Shown: positions 1 through 8,601, counted from the first letter of the stretch. The stretch: DNA of 64,000 nt from Gammaproteobacteria bacterium UBA7310 (GCA_002471665.1 DKQK01000017.1:74221-138220); one strand, 5' to 3'. The notes: a model not told the origin generated them from the letters alone. Numbers and translations: made by a program.

Positions 1-1
1 C

Positions 2-244
2 AAGGAACTCAAAGACAAGACCAAGGATAAAAGCAAGGAAAAGTACAAAGATAAAAAACAGATGCGCGAGCATGCAGAGGATGGTGACATGCAGAAACAC
101 GAAATGAAGCAAGAGCGTGATCGCATGCATCAGGAGCCCATGCACGAGGAGCCCATGCATCAGGACGAGGCCGCCGACCCGGTGCGACCGCAACAGAGTG
201 AAGGTAAAAGCCGTAAATGGTGGAAGTTCTGGGGTGAGGAGTAG
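2..244 (+). CDS. C-terminal part of a highly charged protein, cut by the window edge
   Basis: The frame is open from the left edge to a TAG stop at 242-244, so only the last 80 residues are visible. They are almost all Lys, Glu, Asp, Met and His. A short MHQEP/MHEEP/MHQDE repeat is followed by an aromatic-basic tail (KWWKFWGEE). No domain can be named. An ATG at 62 could begin a 60-residue protein, but the open frame upstream has the same Lys/Glu composition, so a truncated longer protein is more likely. Its stop lies 12 bases from the end of the convergent histidine kinase gene. Confidence 0.5.
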   Translation, partial: KELKDKTKDKSKEKYKDKKQMREHAEDGDMQKHEMKQERDRMHQEPMHEEPMHQDEAADPVRPQQSEGKSRKWWKFWGEE

Positions 245-256
245 CCGCGGGGCCGG

Positions 257-1648
257 CTAGCTGCCCAATGTCATTTTCAGGGTAAAGCACGTGGGATCAG
301 CTCGGCGGACGGTCAACACCGCCTCCAGCTGATCACACAGCGCTTCCACCAGGCGCAATCCCAGAGACTCATCAGACGCCGCCTTGTTGCTGAGGCCCAC
401 CCCATCGTCGCTCACTTCCAGAATAATATTGTGATCGTCTCCGGTTTTCAGACCAATGAAAATTTCGCCCTGGCGATTTTCCGGAAAGGCGTGTTTGAAG
501 GAATTGGAAACCAGCTCGTTGATGATCAGGCCCAGGGGAATGCTGCTTTCAATGGGCATGGTGATGTTGTCGGTTTCAACCCGCAGTTGAACATTGGGGT
601 TGGCAGAGGCGCCATAGGATTGTGCCAGGCTGTTCACCAGACCTGCGATGACCGTACTGATATCCACATTGGAAAAATCCTGGGACTGGTACAGGGTCTG
701 GTGAATGATGGCCATGGATTTGATGCGGTTCTGGCTGTCGGTTAACAGAAAACGCGCCTTTTCATCGCTTACGTTATCCAGTTGCATCGCGATCAGGCTG
801 TCGATGATCTGCAGATTGTTTTTGACCCGATGATGGATCTCCGCCAGCATGACTTCTTTTTCCTTCAGTGCGGATTTAAGCTGTTCTTCCTGTTGTTTAC
901 GGTCGGTGATGTCTACTACGGAAGCCAGAATCATCATTCCCTGAGCGGTATTGATGGGATTCAAGCCGATCTCTACCGGAAATTCCCGTCCATTCTTATG
1001 TAATGCATACAGGTCGCGACCTTTGCCCATGGCCCGGGAAACCGGGTTGTCAAAATAGTCCTGCCGCAGGTGTGGGTGGTGGTCACGAAAGCGCAGAGGC
1101 ACCAGCACCGTAATCTCCTGCCCTACCAGTTCGGAGCGTGCGTAGCCGAACTGCACTTCGGCCATGGAATTGGCCATCACGATACGGCCGTCTTTATCCG
1201 TTAGCAGCATGCCATTGGGCGCCGCTTCCACCGCCAGGTGCATCATCTCCTGGCCACGCTGCCGTTCGGTGATATCCACAATGGATGCCAACACCAACAC
1301 GCCGCGCTTGGTGGTCATGGGGTTAAGGCCAATTTCCACCGGAAACTCAGTGCCGTTTTTATGCAGGGCAAACAGCTCCCGGCCCTGTCCCATGGCACGG
1401 GATTTGGGGTCGGCAAAATACTGTTGTCGCAGATTGGGGTGGTGATTTCGAAAGCGAACCGGCACCAGATGCTCGATGGGGCGTCCAATCAGATCATCGC
1501 GATGATAACCGAACATGTGTTCGACACTGGAGTTCACCAGTACGATGCGGCCCTCAATGTCGATCAGTACCATGCCATTGGGCGAAGCTTCCACCGCCAG
1601 ACGCATAACTTCGTCATTGTTGGCGGCCATGTCGATATCAGGTGTCAT
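257..1648 (-). CDS. Sensor histidine kinase with two tandem PAS domains (HisKA_2 type)
   Basis: About 463 residues, cytoplasmic, with no membrane segment. Two PAS domains (roughly residues 15-130 and 140-255) look like a recent internal duplication: both contain VEA(S/A)PNGM, SRAMG, LHKNG and FPVEIGLNP. A HisKA_2 dimerisation/phosphoacceptor region follows, with the His in EIHHRVKNNLQ, and then a HATPase_c domain (NELVSNSFKHAF, DDGVGL). The ATG at 1648 is chosen. A TTG at 1654 directly abuts the TGA of the upstream gene, so the two are translationally coupled either way. The upstream partner carries a receiver domain plus GGDEF-EAL, so this kinase probably phosphorylates it. That partnership is inferred from the operon. 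Confidence 0.85.
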   Translation of the reverse strand: MTPDIDMAANNDEVMRLAVEASPNGMVLIDIEGRIVLVNSSVEHMFGYHRDDLIGRPIEHLVPVRFRNHHPNLRQQYFADPKSRAMGQGRELFALHKNGTEFPVEIGLNPMTTKRGVLVLASIVDITERQRGQEMMHLAVEAAPNGMLLTDKDGRIVMANSMAEVQFGYARSELVGQEITVLVPLRFRDHHPHLRQDYFDNPVSRAMGKGRDLYALHKNGREFPVEIGLNPINTAQGMMILASVVDITDRKQQEEQLKSALKEKEVMLAEIHHRVKNNLQIIDSLIAMQLDNVSDEKARFLLTDSQNRIKSMAIIHQTLYQSQDFSNVDISTVIAGLVNSLAQSYGASANPNVQLRVETDNITMPIESSIPLGLIINELVSNSFKHAFPENRQGEIFIGLKTGDDHNIILEVSDDGVGLSNKAASDESLGLRLVEALCDQLEAVLTVRRADPTCFTLKMTLGS

Positions 1649-1654
1649 AGGCAA

Positions 1655-4105
1655 TCAGGCAATCTGTTGTGATGAGGTGTTCTCGTCTGACAGTGAACCT
1701 TTTAGATAGCGGGTGACCAGTTCTGCTGGCAGAGGTTCGCTGTATAAATAGCCTTGGAAGTCGTCGCAGCCGTCCTGGCGCAGCAGCAGCGCCTGTGCCT
1801 GGGTTTCGATGCCTTCAGCGGTGGTGCGTAATCCCAGCTGTTTCGCCAGGGCAATGATGGCGCTGGCAATGGCCCGGTCACTGGGTTCGGTATGCACGTT
1901 CTGTACGAAGCAGCGATCGATTTTCAGAGCGGTTATGGGCAGCGATTTGAGCGAACTCATACAGGAATAACCGGTACCAAAATCGTCAATGCTGATGTTG
2001 GCACCCAGTTCTTTCAGGCGCCGCAGATTATACAAGCCGATCTCGCTGTTCTGCAGGCAGGATTCCGTGACCTCCAGCTCCAGCATATTCAGCGGTACTT
2101 GATGCGATTGGGCAACACGATTCACAATGTGAACGAAATTGCGGTCCTCCAGTTGCCGGGCCGAGACGTTCACTGCGATATGGCGGGGGGCGCACTTCTG
2201 CTCAAGCCAGGCACGCAACTGACGGCAGCTTTCGTTCAGAACCCAGTTGCCGATTTCAATGATCAGGGCATTGGACTCCGCAAAGGGAATGACTTCCGCA
2301 GCGCCCAGTAGCCCCTGATTGGGATGCTGCCAGCGGATCAGGGCCTCCAGCCCGGTGAGTGCACCAGAGCGGCAATCGTATTGCGGTTGGTAGAACAATC
2401 GTAATTCGTTGTTCGACAGCGCGTGCCGCAGTTCCTGCTCACGGGTAAAGTAGTGTGCAATGTGCTCTGACATCCTGGGTTCGTAGATTGCATAGCCCTT
2501 GCGCCCTTCCGACTTGGCAGCGTACATGGCGGTGTCGGCCATCTTGATCATTTCATCCCGGTCATCCGTATGTTGAGGGTAGAGGCATATGCCAATGCTG
2601 GCCCCGGGTATGATGTTGACACTGCCCAGCTGGATGGGGTGACTCAACAGCTCCAGTATTTTCTCAGCCAGGATCTCCAGATCCCGTGGCGATGCAATGG
2701 CTTCGGCGATCACAATGAATTCGTCACCACCGATTCGGCATAAGGTATCGGAGGTACGCAATTTTGCTTTCAGGCGCTTCGCTATTCCTTTCAGCAGATT
2801 GTCGCCCATTTGATGGCCGAGGGTGTCGTTGACACGTTTGAAATGATCCAGATCCAGATACAGGATGCCAAAGCTGTTGCCTTCACGTTTGGATTTCGAC
2901 AGGCACACTTCCAGTCGATCCATAAACAGATTGCGGTTGGGTAGCCCGGTCAGGGTGTCGTAGTAGGCAATGTGAGAGAGTTTTTTCTGGGCATCACGAA
3001 TGGGGGTGACGTCGGATACCACCACCACGTATTGAGCTTCACCATTGATCAGGTCGGGCACGCTGCCGATGTTAACCAGAGCATGAATCAGCGTGTTATC
3101 CCGTTGGTGAAATGAAATTTCCCCCTGCCAACTGCCGGTGCGGCGCAAAGTGGGCCACAGCGTTTCGAAGACATCCTGGTTCAGGTATTTCTCGCTGAGG
3201 AATTCCAGCTCTTTGCCGATACACTGTTTGGGGGCGAGCCCGGTGATTTTGCTGAAAGCCATGTTGATGCTTTCAACTTTTTTATCCTTGTTCAGCACCA
3301 CTATGCCGTCGGCACTGCAGCGAAAGGCGGTGGCGGCCTGTCGCAGCCTGATCTCGGTTTGATGATGCTCGGTAATGTCCTGCAGGATACCCACCACCCG
3401 ATGTTGATCGCGCCCGCCGTTGAAGGATTTTCCATACAACTTATACCAGCGGTGGCCCTGTTCCGGCAGGTCGGCCTCAAACTCAAGATCCAGTTCAATG
3501 TCGGGGCTGGATTGCAATTCTGTCAGCGCTTGCTGAACCCGGATTTGATCACTGTCAACGATATAGTCATGCAGGTTTTGCCAGTTCTCCACCACCGCCA
3601 GTTTGCCACAGGGGGAATAACCCATAATAACGGTTTTATCAGACTCCATTTCCCAGGTGCCGAGCTTGGCTGCATTCAGTGCCAGTTTCAGATGGGTTTC
3701 CCGCTTCACCAACTGCAGGTCCGCGGCGTGACGTTCCAATGCTACCTGAATGGCAACGTGCAGTTCCCGTTCGGAAAAAGGCTTTAACAGATAACCATAG
3801 GGGCGTGTCTGACGGGCACGGGCCAGGGTGGAGTCTTCGGAGTAGGCGGTTAAAAAGATAACCGGGATGTGATACAGCTCGTTGATATCATCGGCCACTT
3901 CAATGCCGTCTTTGTTGCCTTTGATATGGATATCCATAAGGATGATATCCGGGTGGCGGGACTCCACCAGTTCCAAAGCCCGTTTGCCGTTGGACGCCAT
4001 GCCGATCACCTGATACCCCAGCCTGCTGAGCCGGCGTGACAGGTCCATGGCGACGATGTTTTCGTCTTCGACAATGAGGACCTTGTATTCCTTTTCTTCT
4101 TGCAT
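1655..4105 (-). CDS. Response regulator with PAS, GGDEF and EAL domains (c-di-GMP turnover)
   Basis: 816 residues. An N-terminal CheY-like receiver (acidic cluster ED at 13-14, phosphoacceptor Asp58 in ILMDIHI, Lys in LLKPF) is followed by two PAS-like regions, then GGDEF and EAL domains. The GGDEF motif RIGGDEF is intact, and an RTSD inhibitory I-site sits five residues before GGDEF. The EAL domain keeps GLEALIRW, DDFGTGYS and KIDRCFV. Both cyclase and phosphodiesterase activities are therefore possible from sequence. It is the first gene of a two-gene operon with the HisKA_2 kinase downstream, which is the likely phosphodonor. The signal sensed is unknown. Confidence 0.9.
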   Translation of the reverse strand: MQEEKEYKVLIVEDENIVAMDLSRRLSRLGYQVIGMASNGKRALELVESRHPDIILMDIHIKGNKDGIEVADDINELYHIPVIFLTAYSEDSTLARARQTRPYGYLLKPFSERELHVAIQVALERHAADLQLVKRETHLKLALNAAKLGTWEMESDKTVIMGYSPCGKLAVVENWQNLHDYIVDSDQIRVQQALTELQSSPDIELDLEFEADLPEQGHRWYKLYGKSFNGGRDQHRVVGILQDITEHHQTEIRLRQAATAFRCSADGIVVLNKDKKVESINMAFSKITGLAPKQCIGKELEFLSEKYLNQDVFETLWPTLRRTGSWQGEISFHQRDNTLIHALVNIGSVPDLINGEAQYVVVVSDVTPIRDAQKKLSHIAYYDTLTGLPNRNLFMDRLEVCLSKSKREGNSFGILYLDLDHFKRVNDTLGHQMGDNLLKGIAKRLKAKLRTSDTLCRIGGDEFIVIAEAIASPRDLEILAEKILELLSHPIQLGSVNIIPGASIGICLYPQHTDDRDEMIKMADTAMYAAKSEGRKGYAIYEPRMSEHIAHYFTREQELRHALSNNELRLFYQPQYDCRSGALTGLEALIRWQHPNQGLLGAAEVIPFAESNALIIEIGNWVLNESCRQLRAWLEQKCAPRHIAVNVSARQLEDRNFVHIVNRVAQSHQVPLNMLELEVTESCLQNSEIGLYNLRRLKELGANISIDDFGTGYSCMSSLKSLPITALKIDRCFVQNVHTEPSDRAIASAIIALAKQLGLRTTAEGIETQAQALLLRQDGCDDFQGYLYSEPLPAELVTRYLKGSLSDENTSSQQIA

Positions 4106-4345
4106 ACGGAGCCTTCTTCCTGAAGTGTTGGGACTGCTGTGACGGAGGCTGGCTGAGAAGTAGTTCCGAACAGTGCGTCTGGGAAATGATCGCAGAAATT
4201 AGCCGGAATGAGTAGCGTATCCCCGCCACCGGAGCCATGCATTTATAACAATATTAGACCAGATTCACAGTTTCGGTGTTATACCGATTTAGTCTGTGGC
4301 CCAAAGCGGCACCCGAAGTATGGCTATAGCGCCTTAACCAAATTA

Positions 4346-5023
4346 TTATCGGTTAACCCAGCCCCCACACAGCGGAAACACCTGGCCGACAAAACAATCG
4401 GCGGCGCCGCTGCACAAATAGGCAATGAATTCAGCGTCTTCTCCGGCGCTCACCAGTCGGCCCAGGGGCACTTCCCGCTGCAACCTGGCCTTGAAGCGTT
4501 CATCTGCCTGAATTTCAGGGGGAAAATAGGTGGGGTTATCGACAAAATTCTGGGCAACGGCGTTAACCTGGATATTGTGGCGGGCCACCTCTACACCCAG
4601 GGCCTGCACGTAGGCCAGCTGTGCTCCGCGGGCGGCACTGTAGGTCGCGGTTCGCTTCATGCCGCGCAATGCTGCGGCGCTGCCCACCACGATGATTTTT
4701 CCCTGCTGCCGTTCAATCATTTGCGGCAGCACTGCTTTGCACAGACGGGGCAGGGGGTCCACCAGCCGGGAAAAGGTGGTGCGCCATTCCTCCTCGCTGA
4801 TGTCCGTGGCGGCTGTGGTGGGGGCGGTGATGGACAGGTTGGCCACCAGAATATCCACCCGGCCGCTGGCGTGAATGAGGTTGGCCGCTGCTTCCGGGGC
4901 GGTCAGCGCATCGTCACTGGCGATGACCTCGGCAGCCTTCTCCCGTAACCTTTCACAGATGGCCGGCCCCATAAAACTGTCGGCGTGGGTGACCAGAATG
5001 CGTTTCCCGGATAATGCCGTCAT
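4346..5023 (-). CDS. Halohydrin dehalogenase-like SDR-fold protein
   Basis: 225 residues with a short-chain dehydrogenase fold but without dehydrogenase hallmarks. The NAD-binding glycine motif is replaced by THADSFMG (T12, F17, G19), fitting T-x4-F/Y-x-G of halohydrin dehalogenases. The catalytic set is S115-x12-Y128-x3-R132, with Arg in place of the usual SDR Lys. A NPTYFP segment (163-168) sits where these enzymes form the halide pocket. Such enzymes convert vicinal halohydrins to epoxides without cofactor and also open epoxides with anions. The ATG at 5023 overlaps the TGA of the upstream PLD-like gene (ATGA), so the longer start at 5038 is rejected. Family membership is well supported; the substrate is unknown. 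Confidence 0.8.
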   Translation of the reverse strand: MTALSGKRILVTHADSFMGPAICERLREKAAEVIASDDALTAPEAAANLIHASGRVDILVANLSITAPTTAATDISEEEWRTTFSRLVDPLPRLCKAVLPQMIERQQGKIIVVGSAAALRGMKRTATYSAARGAQLAYVQALGVEVARHNIQVNAVAQNFVDNPTYFPPEIQADERFKARLQREVPLGRLVSAGEDAEFIAYLCSGAADCFVGQVFPLCGGWVNR

Positions 5024-5709
5024 GCGAATGCCTCCCACAGGGAATCGAATTGGTTTTGAAATTGCGCGATCAATGTTGTGTCCTGACTGATCACAATGTT
5101 TTCCTGATTGCGTTCGGTTGCACTGCGGGTCCAGTTGAAACTGCCGTTGATGAGGGTCAGGCCGTCAATAATACAAAACTTGTGGTGCATGTGGTCCGCT
5201 GTGCTGTCGAAACGGGTTGCAATTCCCTGCTGCGACAGGCTTCCCAGGTCACTGCCGAGATCATATTGTTTGTGATTGTCGCTGATGATGCGCACCACTA
5301 CGTCGCGCCGGTGCGCCGCCACAATGCTGTCCGACAACCGGTTATCGGAGATGGTGAAGACACAGATATCGATATGTTGGCGGGCATTGTTGAGTTGGCG
5401 GATAATGTGCTGCAGGCAATCCTGCCCGGGGGTGAACCAGGCCTGATGTGTGCTCTGGCGCTGATGTAACTCGGCGTTGATGGCTTTGGTGCCCCGGTCC
5501 AGCCAGCCGACGATGGCCATGGCGGTATCCGGTGCCTGCGTCAGCCGATCCCGGGCCAGTTCAAACAACCGGTTGCGGAGAAAGTTAAGGTCGTCGAGGG
5601 GCAAGCCCTTGAGATCGAATCTTAGGTCTCTGGTTTCGGCTTTGCTGAGCCGGTCGTCGTCCAGGTACTCCAGTAAAGACCGTTCCAATGCTAAGGTGTC
5701 TTTATGCAT
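5020..5709 (-). CDS. Phospholipase D-like (single HKD) hydrolase
   Basis: 229 residues. An all-helical N-terminal region (about 1-70) precedes a PLDc_2-type domain with one HKD motif, HxKxxxxD followed by GSFNWT, near the C terminus. This single-motif architecture resembles Nuc-type endonucleases and cardiolipin hydrolases, which dimerise to form the active site. No signal peptide or membrane anchor is seen, so a cytoplasmic phosphodiesterase or nuclease is likely. It is the first gene of a pair: its TGA overlaps the ATG of the halohydrin dehalogenase-like gene. Why the two are coupled is not obvious. Confidence 0.8.
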   Translation of the reverse strand: MHKDTLALERSLLEYLDDDRLSKAETRDLRFDLKGLPLDDLNFLRNRLFELARDRLTQAPDTAMAIVGWLDRGTKAINAELHQRQSTHQAWFTPGQDCLQHIIRQLNNARQHIDICVFTISDNRLSDSIVAAHRRDVVVRIISDNHKQYDLGSDLGSLSQQGIATRFDSTADHMHHKFCIIDGLTLINGSFNWTRSATERNQENIVISQDTTLIAQFQNQFDSLWEAFA

Positions 5710-5805
5710 GGGGTTCTCTATGCCGATGCTGACTGCTTATTGTTGTTGAGGGCATTAAAACATGAGGGATTACCGGAGACAAACCGCCGCTGCAAGGGTG
5801 CCCGC

Positions 5806-6303
5806 TTGGTAACCTGTGAACAGCAGGGGGCGGAAACCCTGATCACACTGCAGCCCAATCGTTCTGCGACCGTGCGGCAGTCCATGTGGTTCTTGCTGCT
5901 GGTGTCTGGGGTGACGTTGTCGGTGGCAGTGTTCTGGACGTTTTACGGTGCCTGGCTGGTGTTGCCCTTTGCCGGTCTGGAAATTGCAGCGCTGACCTAC
6001 GTGATGATGCGGGTGCTGCGTTCTTCCTACCGCATGCAGGTGATCCGTATTCAGCAACATGCAGTGGAGGTGGAAGAGGGGGAGTATTTCCCGGTACGGC
6101 GCTGGCGCTTTCTGCGCCCGGAGGCCTGTGTTAACGTGCGTGCTGCCCAAAGCCCGGTGGACACTATCGGCTTGCAGTTGGATGACGGCAGCCAGGCGCT
6201 TGAGGTGGGTGGCTTTCTCAATCAGGAGGATCGCATTAAGGCGCGGGATGCCTTGCGTGAATCCGGGTTGATAGTGTGCAATGAACGCTGGTGGCATTCC
6301 TGA
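5806..6303 (+). CDS. DUF2244 family membrane protein
   Basis: About 165 residues. It begins with a short soluble segment leading to a LQPNRSATVRQ motif, then two adjacent hydrophobic helices (roughly 27-47 and 50-70), then a basic-rich cytosolic region. This is the layout of DUF2244 inner-membrane proteins, often near cytochrome oxidase genes, function unknown. A TTG start at 5806, preceded by AAGGGTG, is preferred. The ATG at 5704 would overlap the divergent PLD-like gene and leave no room for either promoter. It ends 41 bases before ureG. Confidence 0.65.
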   Translation: MVTCEQQGAETLITLQPNRSATVRQSMWFLLLVSGVTLSVAVFWTFYGAWLVLPFAGLEIAALTYVMMRVLRSSYRMQVIRIQQHAVEVEEGEYFPVRRWRFLRPEACVNVRAAQSPVDTIGLQLDDGSQALEVGGFLNQEDRIKARDALRESGLIVCNERWWHS

Positions 6304-6344
6304 ATTCACCGACATCAATCCAATTTCGATTAATAGAGGACACC

Positions 6345-6953
6345 ATGACCAAACAAACGCTTCGAGTGGGTATCGGCGGGCCTGTGGGCTCCGGTAAAAC
6401 GGCATTAACCTTGCGCCTGTGTGAAGCCATGCGCGAAGACTTCAATATCGCGGTGGTGACCAACGATATTTACACCCGTGAAGACGCCGAATTCCTAACC
6501 CGTAATGAGGCGTTGTCGGCGGATCGTATTATTGGTGTGGAAACCGGCGGTTGTCCCCATACCGCCATTCGGGAGGATGCCTCCATGAACCTGGCGGCAG
6601 TGGCGGATTTGAATGAGCGCCATCCGGATCTGGATCTGGTGTTGATTGAAAGTGGAGGAGACAACCTGGCGGCCACGTTCAGTCCGGAACTGTCGGACCT
6701 TACTCTCTATGTCATTGATGTTTCCGCCGGCGACAAGATACCCCGCAAAGGTGGGCCCGGCATCACCAAATCGGACCTGTTGGTAATCAACAAGATTGAT
6801 CTGGCGCCGTTGGTGGGAGCCTCACTGGAGGTGATGGATCGGGATGCACGCAAGATGCGTGGCGACAAGCCGTTTATTTTCGCCAATATGAAGGAAAAGC
6901 AGGGCTTGGCGGAAATAATCCAGTTTATTTGTGAGCATGGCATGCTGAAATAA
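6345..6953 (+). CDS. ureG: Urease accessory GTPase UreG
   Basis: 202 residues. SIMIBI-class GTPase that drives GTP-dependent nickel delivery to apo-urease with UreD/UreF. Visible motifs are the P-loop GGPVGSGKTAL near the N terminus, the ESGGDNLAATF switch region and the INKIDLAP guanine-specificity motif. There is no His-rich stretch as in HypB. The ATG at 6345 has an AGAGGA ribosome site at 6335-6340; the upstream in-frame start lacks one. ureABC and ureDEF are not in this window, so ureG is separated from the rest of the urease cluster, or that cluster lies elsewhere. A strong terminator follows, so it is not co-transcribed with urtA. Confidence 0.93.
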   Translation: MTKQTLRVGIGGPVGSGKTALTLRLCEAMREDFNIAVVTNDIYTREDAEFLTRNEALSADRIIGVETGGCPHTAIREDASMNLAAVADLNERHPDLDLVLIESGGDNLAATFSPELSDLTLYVIDVSAGDKIPRKGGPGITKSDLLVINKIDLAPLVGASLEVMDRDARKMRGDKPFIFANMKEKQGLAEIIQFICEHGMLK

Positions 6954-6978
6954 CGCCAAAAATCAGGGTATATGCATT

Positions 6979-7011
6979 AAAAAGGGGCGCCTGATCCGGT
7001 GCTCCTTTTTT
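6979..7011 (+). terminator. Rho-independent terminator after ureG
   Basis: A 13-bp stem (AAAAAGGGGCGCC with GGTGCTCCTTTTT, two G-T wobbles) closes a TGATCC loop and ends in a T run. It starts 25 bases after the ureG stop and separates ureG from the urt operon. Confidence 0.8.
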
Positions 7012-7069
7012 CGTTTAGGGGGCTGCACCAGCAAGACCCCATCAATCCGTGCAGTCATTAGTCATATTT

Positions 7070-7155
7070 GCACTGCAATGGTTCCGTGAAGGAAATCCAG
7101 CGCCCATTCCGACCCATATTGGAGCTGGCCATTGTTTTGCGCCCTCTAGTGGTGC
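7070..7155 (+). promoter_or_regulatory. Putative NtrC binding sites upstream of urtA
   Basis: Two dyads resemble the NtrC consensus GCACCATWWTGGTGC: GCACTGCAATGGTTC at 7070-7084 and GCCCTCTAGTGGTGC at 7141-7155, each 11 of 15 by my count. The second ends 76 nt before the -24 element of the urtA promoter and is nearly identical to the site upstream of the TorF-type gene (CCTMTAGTGGTGCG). Assignment to NtrC is inferred. Confidence 0.5.
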
Positions 7156-7230
7156 GAAGGTCGGGTTTTGTTCTACCTTTTGTCGTCAATACTGATCAAA
7201 TGTTGTTCTATTTGTTCCCTTAAATGCCCG

Positions 7231-7245
7231 TGGCATAAAAAATGC
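7231..7245 (+). promoter_or_regulatory. Sigma-54 (-24/-12) promoter of the urt operon
   Basis: TGGCATAAAAAATGC has GG and GC separated by the exact distance required for RpoN promoters. It is followed by TTT and lies 51 nt upstream of the urtA start, giving a leader of about 40 nt. Sigma-54 control fits nitrogen-regulated urea uptake. Confidence 0.65.
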
Positions 7246-7296
7246 TTTCCCCCCGGTGCGTTCACAAAAACCAATAAACTCACTGGGGGAGTTCCC

Positions 7297-8601
7297 ATGA
7301 AGAAAACCAAGTCCACATGGATAAAAACAATGGCCGGAGCGGCGGTAGCTGCATCTGTGTCGCTGGTGTCATCGATGGCCATCGCCGCCGACACCATTAA
7401 AGTTGGGGTATTGCATTCACTGTCCGGCACCATGGCCATCAGTGAAACCACATTGAAAGACACCGTCTTGATGATGGTGGACGAACAGAACAAAAAAGGC
7501 GGCCTGCTGGGCAAGAAGCTGGAAGCCGTTGTAGTGGATCCTGCCTCCAATTGGCCGCTGTTTGCTGAAAAAGCAAAAGAATTGCTGGAAAAGGAAAAGG
7601 TTGACGTTATTTTCGGTTGCTGGACGTCCGTATCCCGTAAATCCGTCTTGCCGGTGATCGAAGAGATGAACGGTATTCTGTTCTACCCTGTGCAGTACGA
7701 AGGTGAAGAATCCTCGAAGAACGTATTCTACACCGGTGCGGCACCCAATCAGCAGGCCATTCCGGCAGTGGATTATCTGATGGACGAAGTGGGTGTGAAG
7801 CGTTGGGTATTGGCCGGTACCGATTACGTTTATCCCCGTACCACCAATAAAATCCTGGAGTCTTATCTGAAGCAGAAAGGCGTTGCCGAGAAAGACATCA
7901 TGATTAACTACACCCCATTCGGCCATTCCGATTGGCAGACCATTGTATCCGATATCAAGAAGTTTGGTTCCGCCGGCAAGAAAACCGCCGTGGTCTCCAC
8001 CATCAACGGTGATGCCAACGTGCCTTTCTACAAAGAGCTGGCCAACCAGGGTGTATCGGCAGAAGACATTCCGGTGGTGGCGTTCTCGGTGGGTGAAGAA
8101 GAGCTGTCCGGCTTCGACACCAAGCCCCTGGTGGGCCACCTGGCAGCCTGGAACTATTTCATGAGTGCGGATTCCGAAGCCAACGATGCCTTTATCAAGC
8201 AATGGCATACCTTCATCAAAGATAAGGACCGTGTTACCAACGATCCCATGGAAGCCACCTACATTGGTTTCAACCTGTGGGTGAAAGCAGTGGAGAAAGG
8301 CAAGTCCACAAAAGTGGATGATGTACTGAAAAACATCATTGGTCTGGAAACACCAAACCTCACCGGTGGTACCGCCAAAATGCTGCCGAACCATCACCTC
8401 ACCAAGCCGGTTCTGATCGGTGAAATTCAGGAAGACGGTCAGTTCGAAACCGTATGGCAGACCGAAAGTGAAGTGCCCGGTGATGCCTGGACCGACTTCC
8501 TGCCGGAAAGCGCCAAGATCGAGGCGGATTGGCAAGATCCCAAGATCATGTGCGGTAACTACAATACAGAAACCAAGAAGTGTTCAGGTCAGAACTACTA
8601 A
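7297..8601 (+). CDS. urtA: Urea ABC transporter, substrate-binding protein UrtA
   Basis: 434 residues. Periplasmic urea-binding component of the UrtABCDE importer. A cleavable signal peptide (basic MKKTKSTWIK, hydrophobic core, ...MAIAA) precedes a type I periplasmic-binding fold that begins DTIKVGVLHSLSGTMAISE, the characteristic start of amide/urea-binding homologues. The ATG at 7297 is preceded by GGGGGAG; an earlier in-frame start would put the signal peptide internally and is rejected. First gene of the operon, behind a sigma-54 promoter with NtrC-like sites, and followed by an attenuator-like hairpin before urtB. Confidence 0.95.
   Translation: MKKTKSTWIKTMAGAAVAASVSLVSSMAIAADTIKVGVLHSLSGTMAISETTLKDTVLMMVDEQNKKGGLLGKKLEAVVVDPASNWPLFAEKAKELLEKEKVDVIFGCWTSVSRKSVLPVIEEMNGILFYPVQYEGEESSKNVFYTGAAPNQQAIPAVDYLMDEVGVKRWVLAGTDYVYPRTTNKILESYLKQKGVAEKDIMINYTPFGHSDWQTIVSDIKKFGSAGKKTAVVSTINGDANVPFYKELANQGVSAEDIPVVAFSVGEEELSGFDTKPLVGHLAAWNYFMSADSEANDAFIKQWHTFIKDKDRVTNDPMEATYIGFNLWVKAVEKGKSTKVDDVLKNIIGLETPNLTGGTAKMLPNHHLTKPVLIGEIQEDGQFETVWQTESEVPGDAWTDFLPESAKIEADWQDPKIMCGNYNTETKKCSGQNY

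Noticed and set aside
4208..4948. 246-codon ORF on the + strand opposite the halohydrin dehalogenase-like gene
   Set aside because: It has no recognisable protein pattern and mirrors a gene with clear conserved motifs on the minus strand; treated as a shadow ORF.
4346..5023. Annotation as an ordinary SDR dehydrogenase
   Set aside because: The cofactor loop and YxxxK are absent and replaced by the dehalogenase pattern.
7417..8535. 372-codon ORF on the minus strand opposite urtA
   Set aside because: The + strand encodes UrtA with signal peptide and full-length binding domain; the antisense translation is Phe/His/Gly-rich without motifs.
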